In this document: in pieces, positions 25,398 through 34,284 of the stretch
Numbering within the stretch: the stretch's first letter is position 1
How the letters are laid out: the number at the start of each line of letters is the position of its first letter
Assembly (NCBI GenBank): GCA_963813195.1
Contig: CAWEYC010000017.1
Coordinates: forward strand, 110,480 to 174,479
Length of the DNA: 64,000 nt
Origin: Roseiarcus sp963813195
GTDB lineage: Bacteria > Pseudomonadota > Alphaproteobacteria > Rhizobiales > Beijerinckiaceae
Direction of reading: 5' to 3'
The notes under the pieces: model-generated
Told to the model about the DNA's origin: nothing
Databases searched by the model: none
What the model saw: only the letters and a program-made list of their open reading frames with translations
Made by a program: the position numbers and the translations under genes

Positions 25398-26935
25398 CAA
25401 CGGCGTCCAACGTCGAACCGCCGTCCGCCGACATCGTGCTCGCGGCGCGGAACATCGCCAAGGTCTACGGCAGCACGCACGCCCTGAAAGGGGTCAACTT
25501 CGACATTCATCGCGGCAAGGTGACGACGCTGTTCGGCGAGAACGGCGCCGGCAAGTCGACGCTGATGAAGATCCTCTCTGGCGTGACGACGCCGACATCG
25601 GGTTCGATCGTGCTCGACGGAGCTCCCGTCACCTTCTCTTCCGCCACAGAAGCTCGCGATCGCGGCATCTCGATCATCCATCAGGAGCTGAGCCTCGCGC
25701 CCAATCTCAGCGTGCGCGACAACATCTTCATGGGGCGCGAACTACGCGCCGCGACCGGCATCGATTTCGCGGAAGAAGCGCGTCAGGCTCGAGGGCTGAT
25801 GGCCGACCTCGAAGAAGACATCGACCCGATGACTCTCGTCGAGGAACTGCGCCTGGGCCAGCAGCAGATCGTGGAGATCGCACGCGCGCTGTCGGTGAAC
25901 TCGCGCATCCTCATCATGGACGAGCCGACGTCCGCGTTGAGCGCCACCGAAGTGCACGTGCTCTTCAAGGTGATCCGGGACCTGACCAGCCGCGGCGTAT
26001 CGATCGTTTACATCTCCCATCACCTCGAGGAGGCGCTGCAGATCACCGACTACGCCGTGGTGCTCCGCGATGGGGCGATCACGGCGACCGCTGAGGCGAA
26101 AAACATCGACCTCAAGTGGATCGTGCGTAACATGGTGGGCGAGAATTTCGACCTCGGTTCGCCGCCAGCCGGCTATGCGTTCGGCACGACCGCCTTGTCG
26201 GTCGACGACATTTCGGTCGCCGACGCCTCGGGTTCCGACAACTCGGTCGTCGATCACCTCACGTTCGACGTTCGAGCAGGCGAGATCATCTGCATCTACG
26301 GGCTGATGGGCGCAGGGCGCACGGAGCTGTTGGAGTCCGTCGCCGGTCGTGTGCCGTCAACCGGCGGACGCATCCTCTTGGAGGGCGAGGACGTCTCGCG
26401 GTTGAGCATCGCCCAGCGCATCGCCAAGGGCCTCGTGCTGGTGCCGGAGGATCGCCAGCGCGATGGGCTCGTGCAGACCATGTCCGTCGGCGCGAACCTC
26501 TCGCTGCCGAGTATCGGCGCCTTCGTCAGGGGCGTGCTGCTGTCCCCGTTGCGCGAGCGCTCGCTGATCGACAAGTCCGTTCGCGACGTCCATATCAAGA
26601 CGGCGGGCGGCGACGCTCCCATCGGCTCTCTCTCGGGAGGAAACCAGCAGAAGGTCGTCATCGGCAAGATGTTGACGACCAATCCCAAGGTCATCCTGCT
26701 GGACGAGCCCAGCCGCGGCATCGACATCGGGGCCAAAGCGGAGGTGTTCCGCCTGCTTGCCGAGCGGGCGGCGCGCGGGCTCGCCGTCGTGTTCTCGACT
26801 TCAGAGGTCGCTGAGTGCCTGAGCATCGCGCATCGGATCATCGTGATGCGCCGGGGCAAGATATCGGCGCAGTTCGGAGCTGATGTCACCAAGGAGGAGA
26901 TCATGGCCGCCTCGGGCGAAGCCGTGGTCGTCTGA
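25394..26935 (+). CDS. eryE: Erythritol-type ABC transporter ATPase
   Basis: A 513-residue RbsA-class ATPase with two domains. The first has GENGAGKSTLMKILSG, LRLGQQQIVEIARALS and ILIMDEPTSAL. The second has YGLMGAGRTELLESVAGR, LSGGNQQKVVIGKML and VILLDEPSRGIDIG. It energises uptake together with the permease and binding protein that follow. The ATG overlaps the DUF2291 stop by 4 bp. The erythritol assignment comes from the gene order DUF2291-ATPase-permease-binding protein-eryA-eryB, as in rhizobia; the sequence alone only says sugar or polyol. Confidence 0.85.
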   Translation: MTTASNVEPPSADIVLAARNIAKVYGSTHALKGVNFDIHRGKVTTLFGENGAGKSTLMKILSGVTTPTSGSIVLDGAPVTFSSATEARDRGISIIHQELSLAPNLSVRDNIFMGRELRAATGIDFAEEARQARGLMADLEEDIDPMTLVEELRLGQQQIVEIARALSVNSRILIMDEPTSALSATEVHVLFKVIRDLTSRGVSIVYISHHLEEALQITDYAVVLRDGAITATAEAKNIDLKWIVRNMVGENFDLGSPPAGYAFGTTALSVDDISVADASGSDNSVVDHLTFDVRAGEIICIYGLMGAGRTELLESVAGRVPSTGGRILLEGEDVSRLSIAQRIAKGLVLVPEDRQRDGLVQTMSVGANLSLPSIGAFVRGVLLSPLRERSLIDKSVRDVHIKTAGGDAPIGSLSGGNQQKVVIGKMLTTNPKVILLDEPSRGIDIGAKAEVFRLLAERAARGLAVVFSTSEVAECLSIAHRIIVMRRGKISAQFGADVTKEEIMAASGEAVVV

Positions 26936-26961
26936 TTGTCTGGATTAGCGGAGCCCTGATC

Positions 26962-28092
26962 ATGACCAGCCCGGATTCCATTCGCTCTCGCTCGGGCCTA
27001 TTCAGCGATGGCGTCGACGTCGGCAGATTGTTGCTCGAGGGCCGAGCGTTCTTTGCGCTGATCGCCATCGTCGTCGTCTTCTCGGCGCTGTCACCCTACT
27101 ACTTCTCGCTGAGCAATTTTCTCACCATGGCGTCGCACGTCGCCATCTTCGGCATTCTCGCCGTCGGAATGCTGCTGGTTATCCTCAACGGCGGCATCGA
27201 CCTGTCGGTAGGATCCACGCTCGGGCTCGCTGGCGTCGTCGCCGGCTTCCTTATGCAGGGCGTGCCGTTGACCATGTTCGGCGTGATTTTGTTCCCGTCC
27301 GTCTGGGTGGTCGCCGTGCTGGTCTGCATGCTGGGCGCCTTCGTCGGCCTCGTCAACGGCGTGCTCATCGCCCGCTTCAAGGTGCCGGCCTTCGTCGCCA
27401 CCCTGGGCGTGATGTATGTGGTGCGTGGCGTCGCTCTCCTGATGACGAACGGCCTGACCTACAACAACCTCGCCGGCAAGGCCGAGCTCGGAAACACCGG
27501 ATTCGACTGGCTCGGCTTCAATCGCCTGCTCGGCGTTCCCATCGGCGTGGTGGTCATGGCCATCATCGCGATCCTGGGCAGTCTTGTGTTGAACCGCTCG
27601 GCCTTTGGTCGCTGGCTCTATGCGTCTGGCGGCAACGAGCGCGCGGCGGAACTCTCTGGCGTGCCCGTGAAGGCGGTGCAAGTGACCGTCTACATGCTAT
27701 CCGGCGTGTGCGCCGCCATTACCGGCCTCATCCTGTCCTCACAGCTGACCTCGGCGGGACCGACCGCGGGAACGTCGTACGAACTGACCGCGATCGCGGC
27801 GGTTGTCATCGGCGGCGCGGCGCTGACCGGCGGCCGCGGCAACGTTCGTGGAACCATGCTTGGAGCGTTCGTCATCGGATTCCTTTCCGATGGGCTCGTG
27901 ATCATCGGCATCTCTTCCTACTGGCAAACGGTGTTCACCGGCGCAGTGATCGTGCTCGCCGTGCTCCTCAATGCCTTGCAGTATCGCCGCCGCGTCAAGC
28001 GCCCGGACTCGACCGGTGGCCAATCAACTTCTCCGCAACCGAGTGGCCAAGCCCAACCGGCCTATCCCGCTCATGAGAAGACCGCCGGTTGA
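26962..28092 (+). CDS. eryF: Erythritol-type ABC transporter permease
   Basis: A 376-residue RbsC-family permease with many hydrophobic segments (FFALIAIVVVFSALSPYYF, HVAIFGILAVGMLLVILNG, GVVMAIIAILGSLVLN). The family blocks are GGIDLSVGSTLGLAGVVAG, LVNGVLIARFKVPAFVATLG and GNERAAELSGVPVKAVQ. The C-terminal 30 residues are a charged, proline-rich cytoplasmic tail. It lies 26 bp after the ATPase and 31 bp before the binding-protein gene. Confidence 0.87.
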   Translation: MTSPDSIRSRSGLFSDGVDVGRLLLEGRAFFALIAIVVVFSALSPYYFSLSNFLTMASHVAIFGILAVGMLLVILNGGIDLSVGSTLGLAGVVAGFLMQGVPLTMFGVILFPSVWVVAVLVCMLGAFVGLVNGVLIARFKVPAFVATLGVMYVVRGVALLMTNGLTYNNLAGKAELGNTGFDWLGFNRLLGVPIGVVVMAIIAILGSLVLNRSAFGRWLYASGGNERAAELSGVPVKAVQVTVYMLSGVCAAITGLILSSQLTSAGPTAGTSYELTAIAAVVIGGAALTGGRGNVRGTMLGAFVIGFLSDGLVIIGISSYWQTVFTGAVIVLAVLLNALQYRRRVKRPDSTGGQSTSPQPSGQAQPAYPAHEKTAG

Positions 28093-28123
28093 CCGGCGCA
28101 TAGCAACCAAGAGGAAACTTCAT

Positions 28124-29083
28124 ATGACCTGGAAGGCAACATGTCTGTCGCTCGCGGCCCTAGCATTGGCCGCGCCGATCTTCGCAGGGTCCGTCACTGC
28201 GGCGTCGGCAGCTGGCGGGCTCATTTCGATCATCGTCATCGACCCCGCCAACCCTTACTGGCTCACCGAAGGCAAGGTTGCCTCCGCCGAGGCGAAGAAG
28301 CTCGGCTACACCGCGACAGTCGGCGCGTCGAAAAGCGATACGAACACTGAGAGCAAATTGATCGACACCGCGATCACCAACAAGTCCGTTGCGATCATTC
28401 TCGACCCCGCTGATGCGAGCGGTTCGATCGGCGCGGTGAAGAAGGCCATCGCCGCCAACATCCCGGTCTTTCTTGTCAACGCCGAGATCAATCAAGAGGG
28501 CCTCGCCAAGGCGCAGCTCGTTTCCAACAACGCTCAGGGCGCTGCTCTTGGCGCGCAGCAATGGGTCAAGGACATCGGCGAGAAGGGCAACTACGTCGAG
28601 CTGTTGGGCAACCCTTCCGACAACAACGCCGCTACGCGCTCCAACGGATACGAGACGGTGCTTAGCCAGTATCCGGGCCTCAAGAAGGTCGGTTCGCAGG
28701 TCGCGAACTGGGACCGCACCCAAGGCCACGACAAGATGCAGAGCCTGCTTCAAGCTCACCCCGACATCATCGGCGTGATCAGCGGCAACGACGAGATGGC
28801 TCTCGGCGCCGTCTCGGCGCTGAAGGAGGCTGGAAAGCTGTCGAGCGTCAAGGTTGGCGGGTTTGACGGCTCGCCGGACGCGGTCGCGGCGATCAAGTCG
28901 GGCGAACTGCAATACACCGTCCTCCAGCCAGTGGCGGTCTATTCGAAGAAGGCCGTGGACGAGGCGGATTCCTTCCTGAAGACCGGCAAGACGGGCGCTG
29001 CGAGCGAGAAGCAGCTGTTCGACTGCGTTCTCATCACCAAGGAGAACCTGGCGGACTACATCGCTCCCTTCACGCTCAAGTAA
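28124..29083 (+). CDS. eryG: Erythritol-type periplasmic binding protein
   Basis: A 319-residue RbsB-like protein with a signal peptide (CLSLAALALAAPIFAGSVTAAS). The mature text, ISIIVIDPANPYWLTEGKVA, KSVAIILDPADASGSIGAVK, GVISGNDEMALGAVSALKEA and VGGFDGSPDAVAAIKSGELQ, shows the two-lobed sugar-binding fold. ATG 28124 has GAGGAAA upstream. It is the last transporter gene. A strong hairpin follows the stop, consistent with selective stabilisation of the binding-protein message. Erythritol as ligand is inferred from the flanking eryA and eryB. Confidence 0.87.
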   Translation: MTWKATCLSLAALALAAPIFAGSVTAASAAGGLISIIVIDPANPYWLTEGKVASAEAKKLGYTATVGASKSDTNTESKLIDTAITNKSVAIILDPADASGSIGAVKKAIAANIPVFLVNAEINQEGLAKAQLVSNNAQGAALGAQQWVKDIGEKGNYVELLGNPSDNNAATRSNGYETVLSQYPGLKKVGSQVANWDRTQGHDKMQSLLQAHPDIIGVISGNDEMALGAVSALKEAGKLSSVKVGGFDGSPDAVAAIKSGELQYTVLQPVAVYSKKAVDEADSFLKTGKTGAASEKQLFDCVLITKENLADYIAPFTLK

Positions 29084-29093
29084 CCAAGCGACG

Positions 29094-29119
29094 GAGGAGC
29101 GTCCTTCGGGACGCTCCTC
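29094..29119. terminator. UUCG-capped hairpin between eryG and eryA
   Basis: A perfect 11-bp stem (GAGGAGCGTCC/GGACGCTCCTC) closed by a TTCG tetraloop, starting 11 bp after the eryG stop. There is no T-tract, so it more likely protects the transporter mRNA or causes partial termination than acts as a full terminator. Confidence 0.6.
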
Positions 29120-29268
29120 GCACGCGTTGCGCCGGGCGTCGCCGAGATGCCGCCGCCGCCGCGCGTATACGAGAACTCGCGAGATGGAGGGATCGGCGAC
29201 CGTGGTGGCCACGCCCCGATGGGAACACCAGGCGTTAGCGAAGTCGTTCTGAATTTGGAGGTCGCCTG

Positions 29269-30840
29269 ATGAGTGGCGTTGGAGGGGATATCCTGATTGG
29301 GGTCGACGCCGGCACCTCGGTGATCAAAGCGGTGGCCTTCGATCGGGCAGGGCGGCAGATCGCGGCCACCTCGACGCCGAACCTCTATCAGACGCGTCCG
29401 GACGGCGCGGTGTTTCAATCCCTGGACCAGACCTGGGCGGATTGCGCGCTGACGCTCCGCGCCCTCGGCGCCAAGGTCGAAGGCCTTGCGCGGCGCACTG
29501 CGGCGGTCGCGGTCACCGGCCAAGGCGATGGCACTTGGCTCGTCGGCAAGGACGATGCGCCGGTGGGCGACGCCTGGCTGTGGCTCGATGCCCGGGCGGC
29601 CGGGACTGTCAGGCGACTGCGAATGGCGACCGCCGACCGCGCGCGGTTCGAGGCGACGGGAACCGGGCTTGCCGCGTGCCAGCAAGGGCCGCAAATTGCC
29701 TTGATGGCCGCGACGACGCCCGAGCTTCTCGACAGCGCCGAGGTGGCGCTGCATTGCAAGGATTGGCTCTACTTGAAGCTGACCGGGGTGCGCGCGACGG
29801 ACCCATCGGAGGCGAGCTTCACCTTTGGCGATTTTCGCACCCGGCGATACGACGACGCGGTGATCGACGCGCTCGGCCTGAGCGCGCGGCGCAGGTTGCT
29901 GCCGCAGATTCTAGATGGAACGCAAGCGACACATCCCTTGTCGTCCGATGCCGCAGCGGCGACGGGGCTGTTGGCCGGTACGCCGATCTGCCTGGGCTTC
30001 GTCGACATGGTCTGCACCGCGCTCGGCGCGGGCATTCACACCGGCGGCGTGTCGGCCGCCTGCTCGATCATCGGCTCGACGGGCGTTCACCTGCGCGCGA
30101 CCGCGACCGCGGGAGTCCATCTGAACCGAGAGGGCACGGGCTATGTGCTCCTGCTGCCGATCCCCGACATGGTCGCGCAGGTGCAATCGAACCTGGCCGC
30201 GACGCTCAATATCGACTGGGCGCTGCGGCTGGCGGGCGATCTGCTGCTCGAGATGGGTCATAAGGCGACGCATTCCGAACTGGTCGCCAAGATCGACGGC
30301 TGGCTTGCGACCACCTCTCCTGGCGCGATCCTCTACCACCCCTACATCTCCGAGGCGGGTGAGCGCGGACCCTTCGTGAACGGCAACGCGCGCGCGGGAT
30401 TTGTCGGGCTGAGCGGCGGCCACCGCTTCCCCGACTTGCTGCGCGCGGTGGTCGAGGGGCTGGCGATGGCCGCGCGCGATTGCTACGCCGCGATGGGCGA
30501 AATGCCGTCGGAGTTGCGGCTGACGGGCGGGGCTGCGCGATCCCGCGCGCTTCGCTCTGTGCTGTCGGCTGCGGTGCGGGCGCCGGTGCGCACGTCGGCG
30601 CGAGAGGAAGCGGGAGCCGCCGGCGCTGCCATGATGGCGGCGGTGGCGATTGGGATTTATCCCACCATGGACGCCTGCATCGCCGAATGGGTCACGCCGC
30701 TGCTCGGCGCGAGCGAAGCGCCGGACCCTGAACTGGCGCGAACCTACGATGGGATGTTCGCGGCTTATCTGAGCGCGCGCCGGGCGTTGGAGCCGGTATG
30801 GGACATGATGGCGCAAAACCAGGGTCGGAGCGATGACTAG
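29269..30840 (+). CDS. eryA: Erythritol kinase
   Basis: A 523-residue FGGY kinase that phosphorylates erythritol at one end, the first step of the pathway. It begins with ILIGVDAGTSVIKAVAFDRA and contains AVTGQGDGTWLVGKDD, CKDWLYLKLTGVRATDPSEA, FVDMVCTALGAGIH, YHPYISEAGERGPFVNG and LRLTGGAARSRALRSVLS, the pattern I associate with Brucella and Rhizobium EryA. ATG 29269 has GGAGG upstream. EryB follows at 106 bp. The pair distinguishes it from the LyxK-like kinase at 20980. Confidence 0.88.
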   Translation: MSGVGGDILIGVDAGTSVIKAVAFDRAGRQIAATSTPNLYQTRPDGAVFQSLDQTWADCALTLRALGAKVEGLARRTAAVAVTGQGDGTWLVGKDDAPVGDAWLWLDARAAGTVRRLRMATADRARFEATGTGLAACQQGPQIALMAATTPELLDSAEVALHCKDWLYLKLTGVRATDPSEASFTFGDFRTRRYDDAVIDALGLSARRRLLPQILDGTQATHPLSSDAAAATGLLAGTPICLGFVDMVCTALGAGIHTGGVSAACSIIGSTGVHLRATATAGVHLNREGTGYVLLLPIPDMVAQVQSNLAATLNIDWALRLAGDLLLEMGHKATHSELVAKIDGWLATTSPGAILYHPYISEAGERGPFVNGNARAGFVGLSGGHRFPDLLRAVVEGLAMAARDCYAAMGEMPSELRLTGGAARSRALRSVLSAAVRAPVRTSAREEAGAAGAAMMAAVAIGIYPTMDACIAEWVTPLLGASEAPDPELARTYDGMFAAYLSARRALEPVWDMMAQNQGRSDD

Positions 30841-30946
30841 CGGGCCGCGATCGCCGGCGATCGCGCCACAGGTTTCGCGCAGGCGCTGACCAAGATTTGC
30901 GACGGGGCCTTTGTGACCTATGGGGTGCGGGCCAAAGGAGAGTGAG

Positions 30947-32452
30947 ATGAACGAACCCCAGACGGTGGACCTCTTCGTCATCGGCGGCGGCGTCAACGGC
31001 GCCGGCATCGCTCGCGATGCGGCCGGCCGGGGGCTCTCGGTCATGCTGTGCGAGAAGGACGACCTGGCGCAGGGAACGTCGTCCCGCTCGGGCAAGCTCG
31101 TGCACGGGGGGCTGCGATATCTTGAGTACTACGAGTTCCGGCTCGTGCGCGAGGCGCTGATCGAGCGCGAGGTGCTGCTCAACGCGGCCAGCCACATCAT
31201 CTGGCCGATGCGGTTCGTATTGCCGCACAGCCCGGATGACCGCCCGGCCTGGTTGGTGCGGCTGGGGCTGTTCCTGTACGACAATCTCGGCGGCCGCAAA
31301 AAGTTGCCAGGCACGCGCACGCTGGATCTGCGGCGCGACCCCGAGGGGGCGCCGATCAAGGATCAGTTCAGCAAGGGGTTCGAATATTCCGATTGTTGGG
31401 TCGACGACGCGCGGCTGGTGGTGCTGAATGCGATGGACGCCGCCGCGCGGGGCGCCCACATCCTGACCCGCACGGCCTGCACCTCCGCCCGGCGCGAAGG
31501 CGGGCTGTGGCGGATCGAGACGAAGGACGCGCGCGACGGCGCCAAACGCGTGGTTCTGGCGCGCGCCTTGGTGAATGCGAGCGGTCCGTGGGTCAACGAC
31601 ATCATCGGGCGTGTGACGGGGCTGAATTCCAGCCGCAATGTGCGGCTGGTGAAGGGAAGCCACATCATCACGCCCAAGTTCTGGGAGGGACCGCACGCCT
31701 ATCTCGTGCAGAACGTCGATAAGCGCGTGATCTTCATCAACCCCTACGAGGGCGACAAGGCGCTGATCGGCACCACCGACATTCCGTACGAAGGCGCTCC
31801 TGAGGAGGTCGCGATCGCCGAAGCGGAGATCGCGTATCTGTTGGCGGCAGTGAACCGCTATTTCAAGCAGACCTTGCGGCGCGAGGATGTGGTGGAGACC
31901 TTCTCGGGCGTTCGGCCGCTTTATGACGATGGAGCGGGCAACCCTTCAGCGGTGACGCGCGACTACGTCTTCGACCTCGACGCCGACGGCGGGGCGCCAT
32001 TGCTGAGCGTGTTCGGCGGCAAGATTACGACGTTCCGCAAGCTGGCCGAACATGCGCTGCAGCGGCTTCTGCCGACATTCCCTAAAATGGGCCCGCCCTG
32101 GACCGCGCACAGCGTCCTGCCGGGCGGCGAGATCGAGGGCGCCGACGTGCCGCGCTTCCTCGACCGGCTGCAGCGCGACTATCCCTGGCTTCCGCGCGAT
32201 TTGGCGCGCCATTACGCGCGGCACTACGGCGCCCGGACAGCCAAGGTGATCGACGGAGCGAGTTCGCTGGCGGGGCTCGGGCGGCGGTTTGGCCCGCAGC
32301 TCTACGAGGCGGAGGCGCGCTACCTCATGGCGCAGGAATGGGCTGAGACGCCGGAGGACGTCCTGACGCGGCGCACGAAACACGCTCTGCACATGAGCGT
32401 CGAAGAGAAAGCGGCGTTCGACGCCTGGTTCGACGCGCAAGCGGCCGCTTGA
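30947..32452 (+). CDS. eryB: Erythritol-phosphate dehydrogenase (GlpD-like flavoprotein)
   Basis: A 501-residue FAD enzyme of the glycerol-3-phosphate dehydrogenase family. It oxidises D-erythritol-1-phosphate (also called L-erythritol-4-phosphate) to the tetrulose phosphate. Key text: DLFVIGGGVNGAGIARDAAG, QGTSSRSGKLVHGGLRYLEY, LVNASGPWVNDIIGRV, KGSHIITPKFW, GTTDIPYEGAPEEVAIAE and FGGKITTFRKLAEHAL. ATG 30947 is preferred over 30920 because AAAGGAGAG precedes it. It is followed not by eryC, as in the usual order, but by an insertion element. Confidence 0.88.
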   Translation: MNEPQTVDLFVIGGGVNGAGIARDAAGRGLSVMLCEKDDLAQGTSSRSGKLVHGGLRYLEYYEFRLVREALIEREVLLNAASHIIWPMRFVLPHSPDDRPAWLVRLGLFLYDNLGGRKKLPGTRTLDLRRDPEGAPIKDQFSKGFEYSDCWVDDARLVVLNAMDAAARGAHILTRTACTSARREGGLWRIETKDARDGAKRVVLARALVNASGPWVNDIIGRVTGLNSSRNVRLVKGSHIITPKFWEGPHAYLVQNVDKRVIFINPYEGDKALIGTTDIPYEGAPEEVAIAEAEIAYLLAAVNRYFKQTLRREDVVETFSGVRPLYDDGAGNPSAVTRDYVFDLDADGGAPLLSVFGGKITTFRKLAEHALQRLLPTFPKMGPPWTAHSVLPGGEIEGADVPRFLDRLQRDYPWLPRDLARHYARHYGARTAKVIDGASSLAGLGRRFGPQLYEAEARYLMAQEWAETPEDVLTRRTKHALHMSVEEKAAFDAWFDAQAAA

Positions 32453-32522
32453 GCCGTTGCTGTATGTTAGACTTGACACAATTGCGCTGCAGAGCAAGCC
32501 GCCAGTGTCGCGAGCAACCGAT

Positions 32523-33910
32523 ATGTCCGGATTAGGTAGCAAGTGATTTGTCCGGTTTTTTGGACCGGGAGATCGCATGTTGCCGGAGGTTCGGATGGCG
32601 CGTGTATTGGATGCGATCAGGTCGCATCGTTTGAAGCGGTTGAGTTGCGTTGAGGCCGGGGAGCTTCTTGGCCTGAGCGAGCGTCATTTTCGTCGCTTGC
32701 GGGACGCCTATGAGGAGCGCGGCGAAGACGGGCTGGTGGACCGCCGGCGCGGCCGTCGCAGCGGTCGCGGGGTTCTCGAGGATGAGATCGCGTGGACGGT
32801 CGATACGTTTCGGACGCGGTATTTTGACTTCACGATCAAGCACTTCCATGAGCAGGCGTGGGGCCAGACGATGGGCGACGGCCAGCCGTTCATGCGTTCC
32901 TACAGCTGGACGAAGAGCGTGTTGCAGTTGCGCGGGCTGACGACGAAGGCGCCTCGGCGCGGCGTCCACCGGCGCAAGCGCGAGCGGCGGGCGCTGCCGG
33001 GCATGATGCTGTTTCAGGACGGCTCGAAGCACGCCTGGTTGCCCTCCGGTGGCGATCTCGACCTGATCGTGACGATGGACGACGCCACCAGCGCGATCAC
33101 ATCGATTTTCCTGTGCGAGGAAGAAGGCACGGCTTCGAGCTTTCGCGGCCTTTCGGAGACGATCCGCGCGCACGGCTTGTTTTCGTCGTTCTACACCGAT
33201 CGTGGCAGCCATTATTTCACCACGCCGAAAGCGGGCGAGAAGGTCGACAAGGCGCATTTGACACAGGTGGGCCGGGCGCTGCGGCAGCTGAACATCGAAC
33301 ACATTCCCTCCTATAGCCCGCAAGCGCGGGGCCGGATGGAGCGGCTCTGGGATACGCTGCAAAAGCGCCTGCCGCCCTTGCTGCGGGTGAACGGGATCGC
33401 CACGGTCGAGGCGGCCAACCGCTGGCTGGCCGAGGTCTATAAACAAGACCACAACGCTCGCTTCGCCGTCGCCGCGGCCGAGGAAGGTTCGGCCTTCATC
33501 CCCTTCGTCGGCGATCTCGACAACATCCTTTGCATCGAGCAGGAGCGCGTCGCCGGGCTGGACAATACGGTCCGCTATGACGGTCATGTCTTGCAGATTC
33601 CGCCAAGCCGGCATCGACATCACTTCGCCAAGAGCAAAATCCGCGTGCTCGAATATTGGGACGGCGCCATCGCCTTGTTCCACGGGCCGCGCCAGATCGC
33701 GCGCTATCATCGCGACGGAACCCTCGACGAAGCCGATCCAAACCCACGCAAATCCGTCGCGTAAGTCCGTTTCGCGACGACGCCTGTGGACGGCCTGGAC
33801 AGCTCCGGGGCCAAACGGCCCCGAACCTGACCACCCCGCCCACAGGAGGGCAGCTGAAAAAGCCGCAAGCCCAAAAACGGACATTTAGAAAGCTACCTAA
33901 ACCGGACATC
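32523..33910 (+). mobile_element. ISNCY-type insertion sequence
   Basis: About 1.39 kb bounded by imperfect inverted repeats. The left end at 32523 reads ATGTCCGGATTAGGTAGC. The right end, reverse complemented from 33909, reads ATGTCCGGTTTAGGTAGC. Both continue into a second TGTCC block. It carries one full-length transposase. No clear target duplication was seen in the flanks. It separates eryB from the DUF262 gene and from the rest of the erythritol locus. Confidence 0.8.
32577..33764 (+). CDS. ISNCY-family transposase
   Basis: A 395-residue DDE transposase. The N-terminus has a helix-turn-helix (EAGELLGLSERHFRRLRDAY) followed by a basic linker (VDRRRGRRSGRG). The catalytic core reads MMLFQDGSKHAWLP, LIVTMDDATSAITSIF, SFYTDRGSHYFTT and QARGRMERLWDTLQKRLPP, giving Asp, Asp and Glu candidates. 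The length and layout are normal for the group, and the gene appears intact. It fills the element between the terminal inverted repeats. Confidence 0.9.
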   Translation: MLPEVRMARVLDAIRSHRLKRLSCVEAGELLGLSERHFRRLRDAYEERGEDGLVDRRRGRRSGRGVLEDEIAWTVDTFRTRYFDFTIKHFHEQAWGQTMGDGQPFMRSYSWTKSVLQLRGLTTKAPRRGVHRRKRERRALPGMMLFQDGSKHAWLPSGGDLDLIVTMDDATSAITSIFLCEEEGTASSFRGLSETIRAHGLFSSFYTDRGSHYFTTPKAGEKVDKAHLTQVGRALRQLNIEHIPSYSPQARGRMERLWDTLQKRLPPLLRVNGIATVEAANRWLAEVYKQDHNARFAVAAAEEGSAFIPFVGDLDNILCIEQERVAGLDNTVRYDGHVLQIPPSRHRHHFAKSKIRVLEYWDGAIALFHGPRQIARYHRDGTLDEADPNPRKSVA

Positions 33911-33945
33911 TTCAAAAGCTATCGACAGCCGCCAGCTGACAGCTT

Positions 33946-34277
33946 CTAACTCACGATGATCTCAGATGCGGCGATCAGGTTGACCTGTCCACGGATCTCG
34001 CCTCGCATTCGGAGCAAATATCCCTTTCGCAGATAGGTTTTGATCTCCTCTCCACGGATCGCGATCTGGTTGGCGGCGTGGTGCTTCGTCCGTCCAAGGG
34101 TTGGATCGGCGACGCGGTAGAGGCCATCGCGGAAGCGGTGCGGAACGTACCGCTCACCGTCCTCCGTGATACGCTCGAAAGTAGATTCGTGCCCCGGCGC
34201 TATCCCGCCCAGACTTTGCTCTGCAAACGTCGTAGGTTCAGCGGTGGTGTCCGATGCGACGACGCCACCGCAAATTA
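33946..34277 (-). CDS. Start-less 110-codon frame, probable -1 frameshift extension of the DUF262 protein
   Basis: Directly after the DUF262 stop, the -1 frame stays open for 110 codons to a TAG at 33946. It has no ATG, GTG or TTG until near its end. The translation looks like a folded domain: PGHESTFERITEDGERYV, HRFRDGLYRVADPTLGR, HHAANQIAIRGEEIKTYLRK and GYLLRMRGEIRGQVNLI. No family is recognised. The simplest reading is the C-terminal part of a longer DUF262 fusion reached by -1 frameshifting at 34278-34284. A frame-breaking mutation is the alternative. The inserted IS begins 36 bp further on and does not cut it. Confidence 0.55.
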
Positions 34278-34284
34278 GTTTCCC
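34241..34284 (-). promoter_or_regulatory. Candidate programmed -1 ribosomal frameshift signal
   Basis: On the minus strand the heptamer G-GGA-AAC (34284-34278) lies in the zero frame immediately before the TAA stop (34277-34275). A 6-nt spacer follows (TAATTT), then an 11-bp stem with one mismatch (GCGGTGGCGTC at 34271-34261, GACACCACCGC at 34251-34241) and a 9-nt loop. Slipping one base back on GGGAAAC bypasses the stop and enters the 110-codon frame. No T-tract follows the stem, which argues against a terminator. Confidence 0.55.

Noticed and set aside
32513..33920. Target-site duplication of the ISNCY-type element
   Set aside because: The bases outside the two inverted repeats do not match convincingly, so no duplication is claimed.
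34241..34271. Hairpin after the DUF262 stop as an intrinsic terminator
   Set aside because: No T-tract follows the stem, it lies at 6-nt distance from a slippery heptamer, and an open protein-like frame continues through it.
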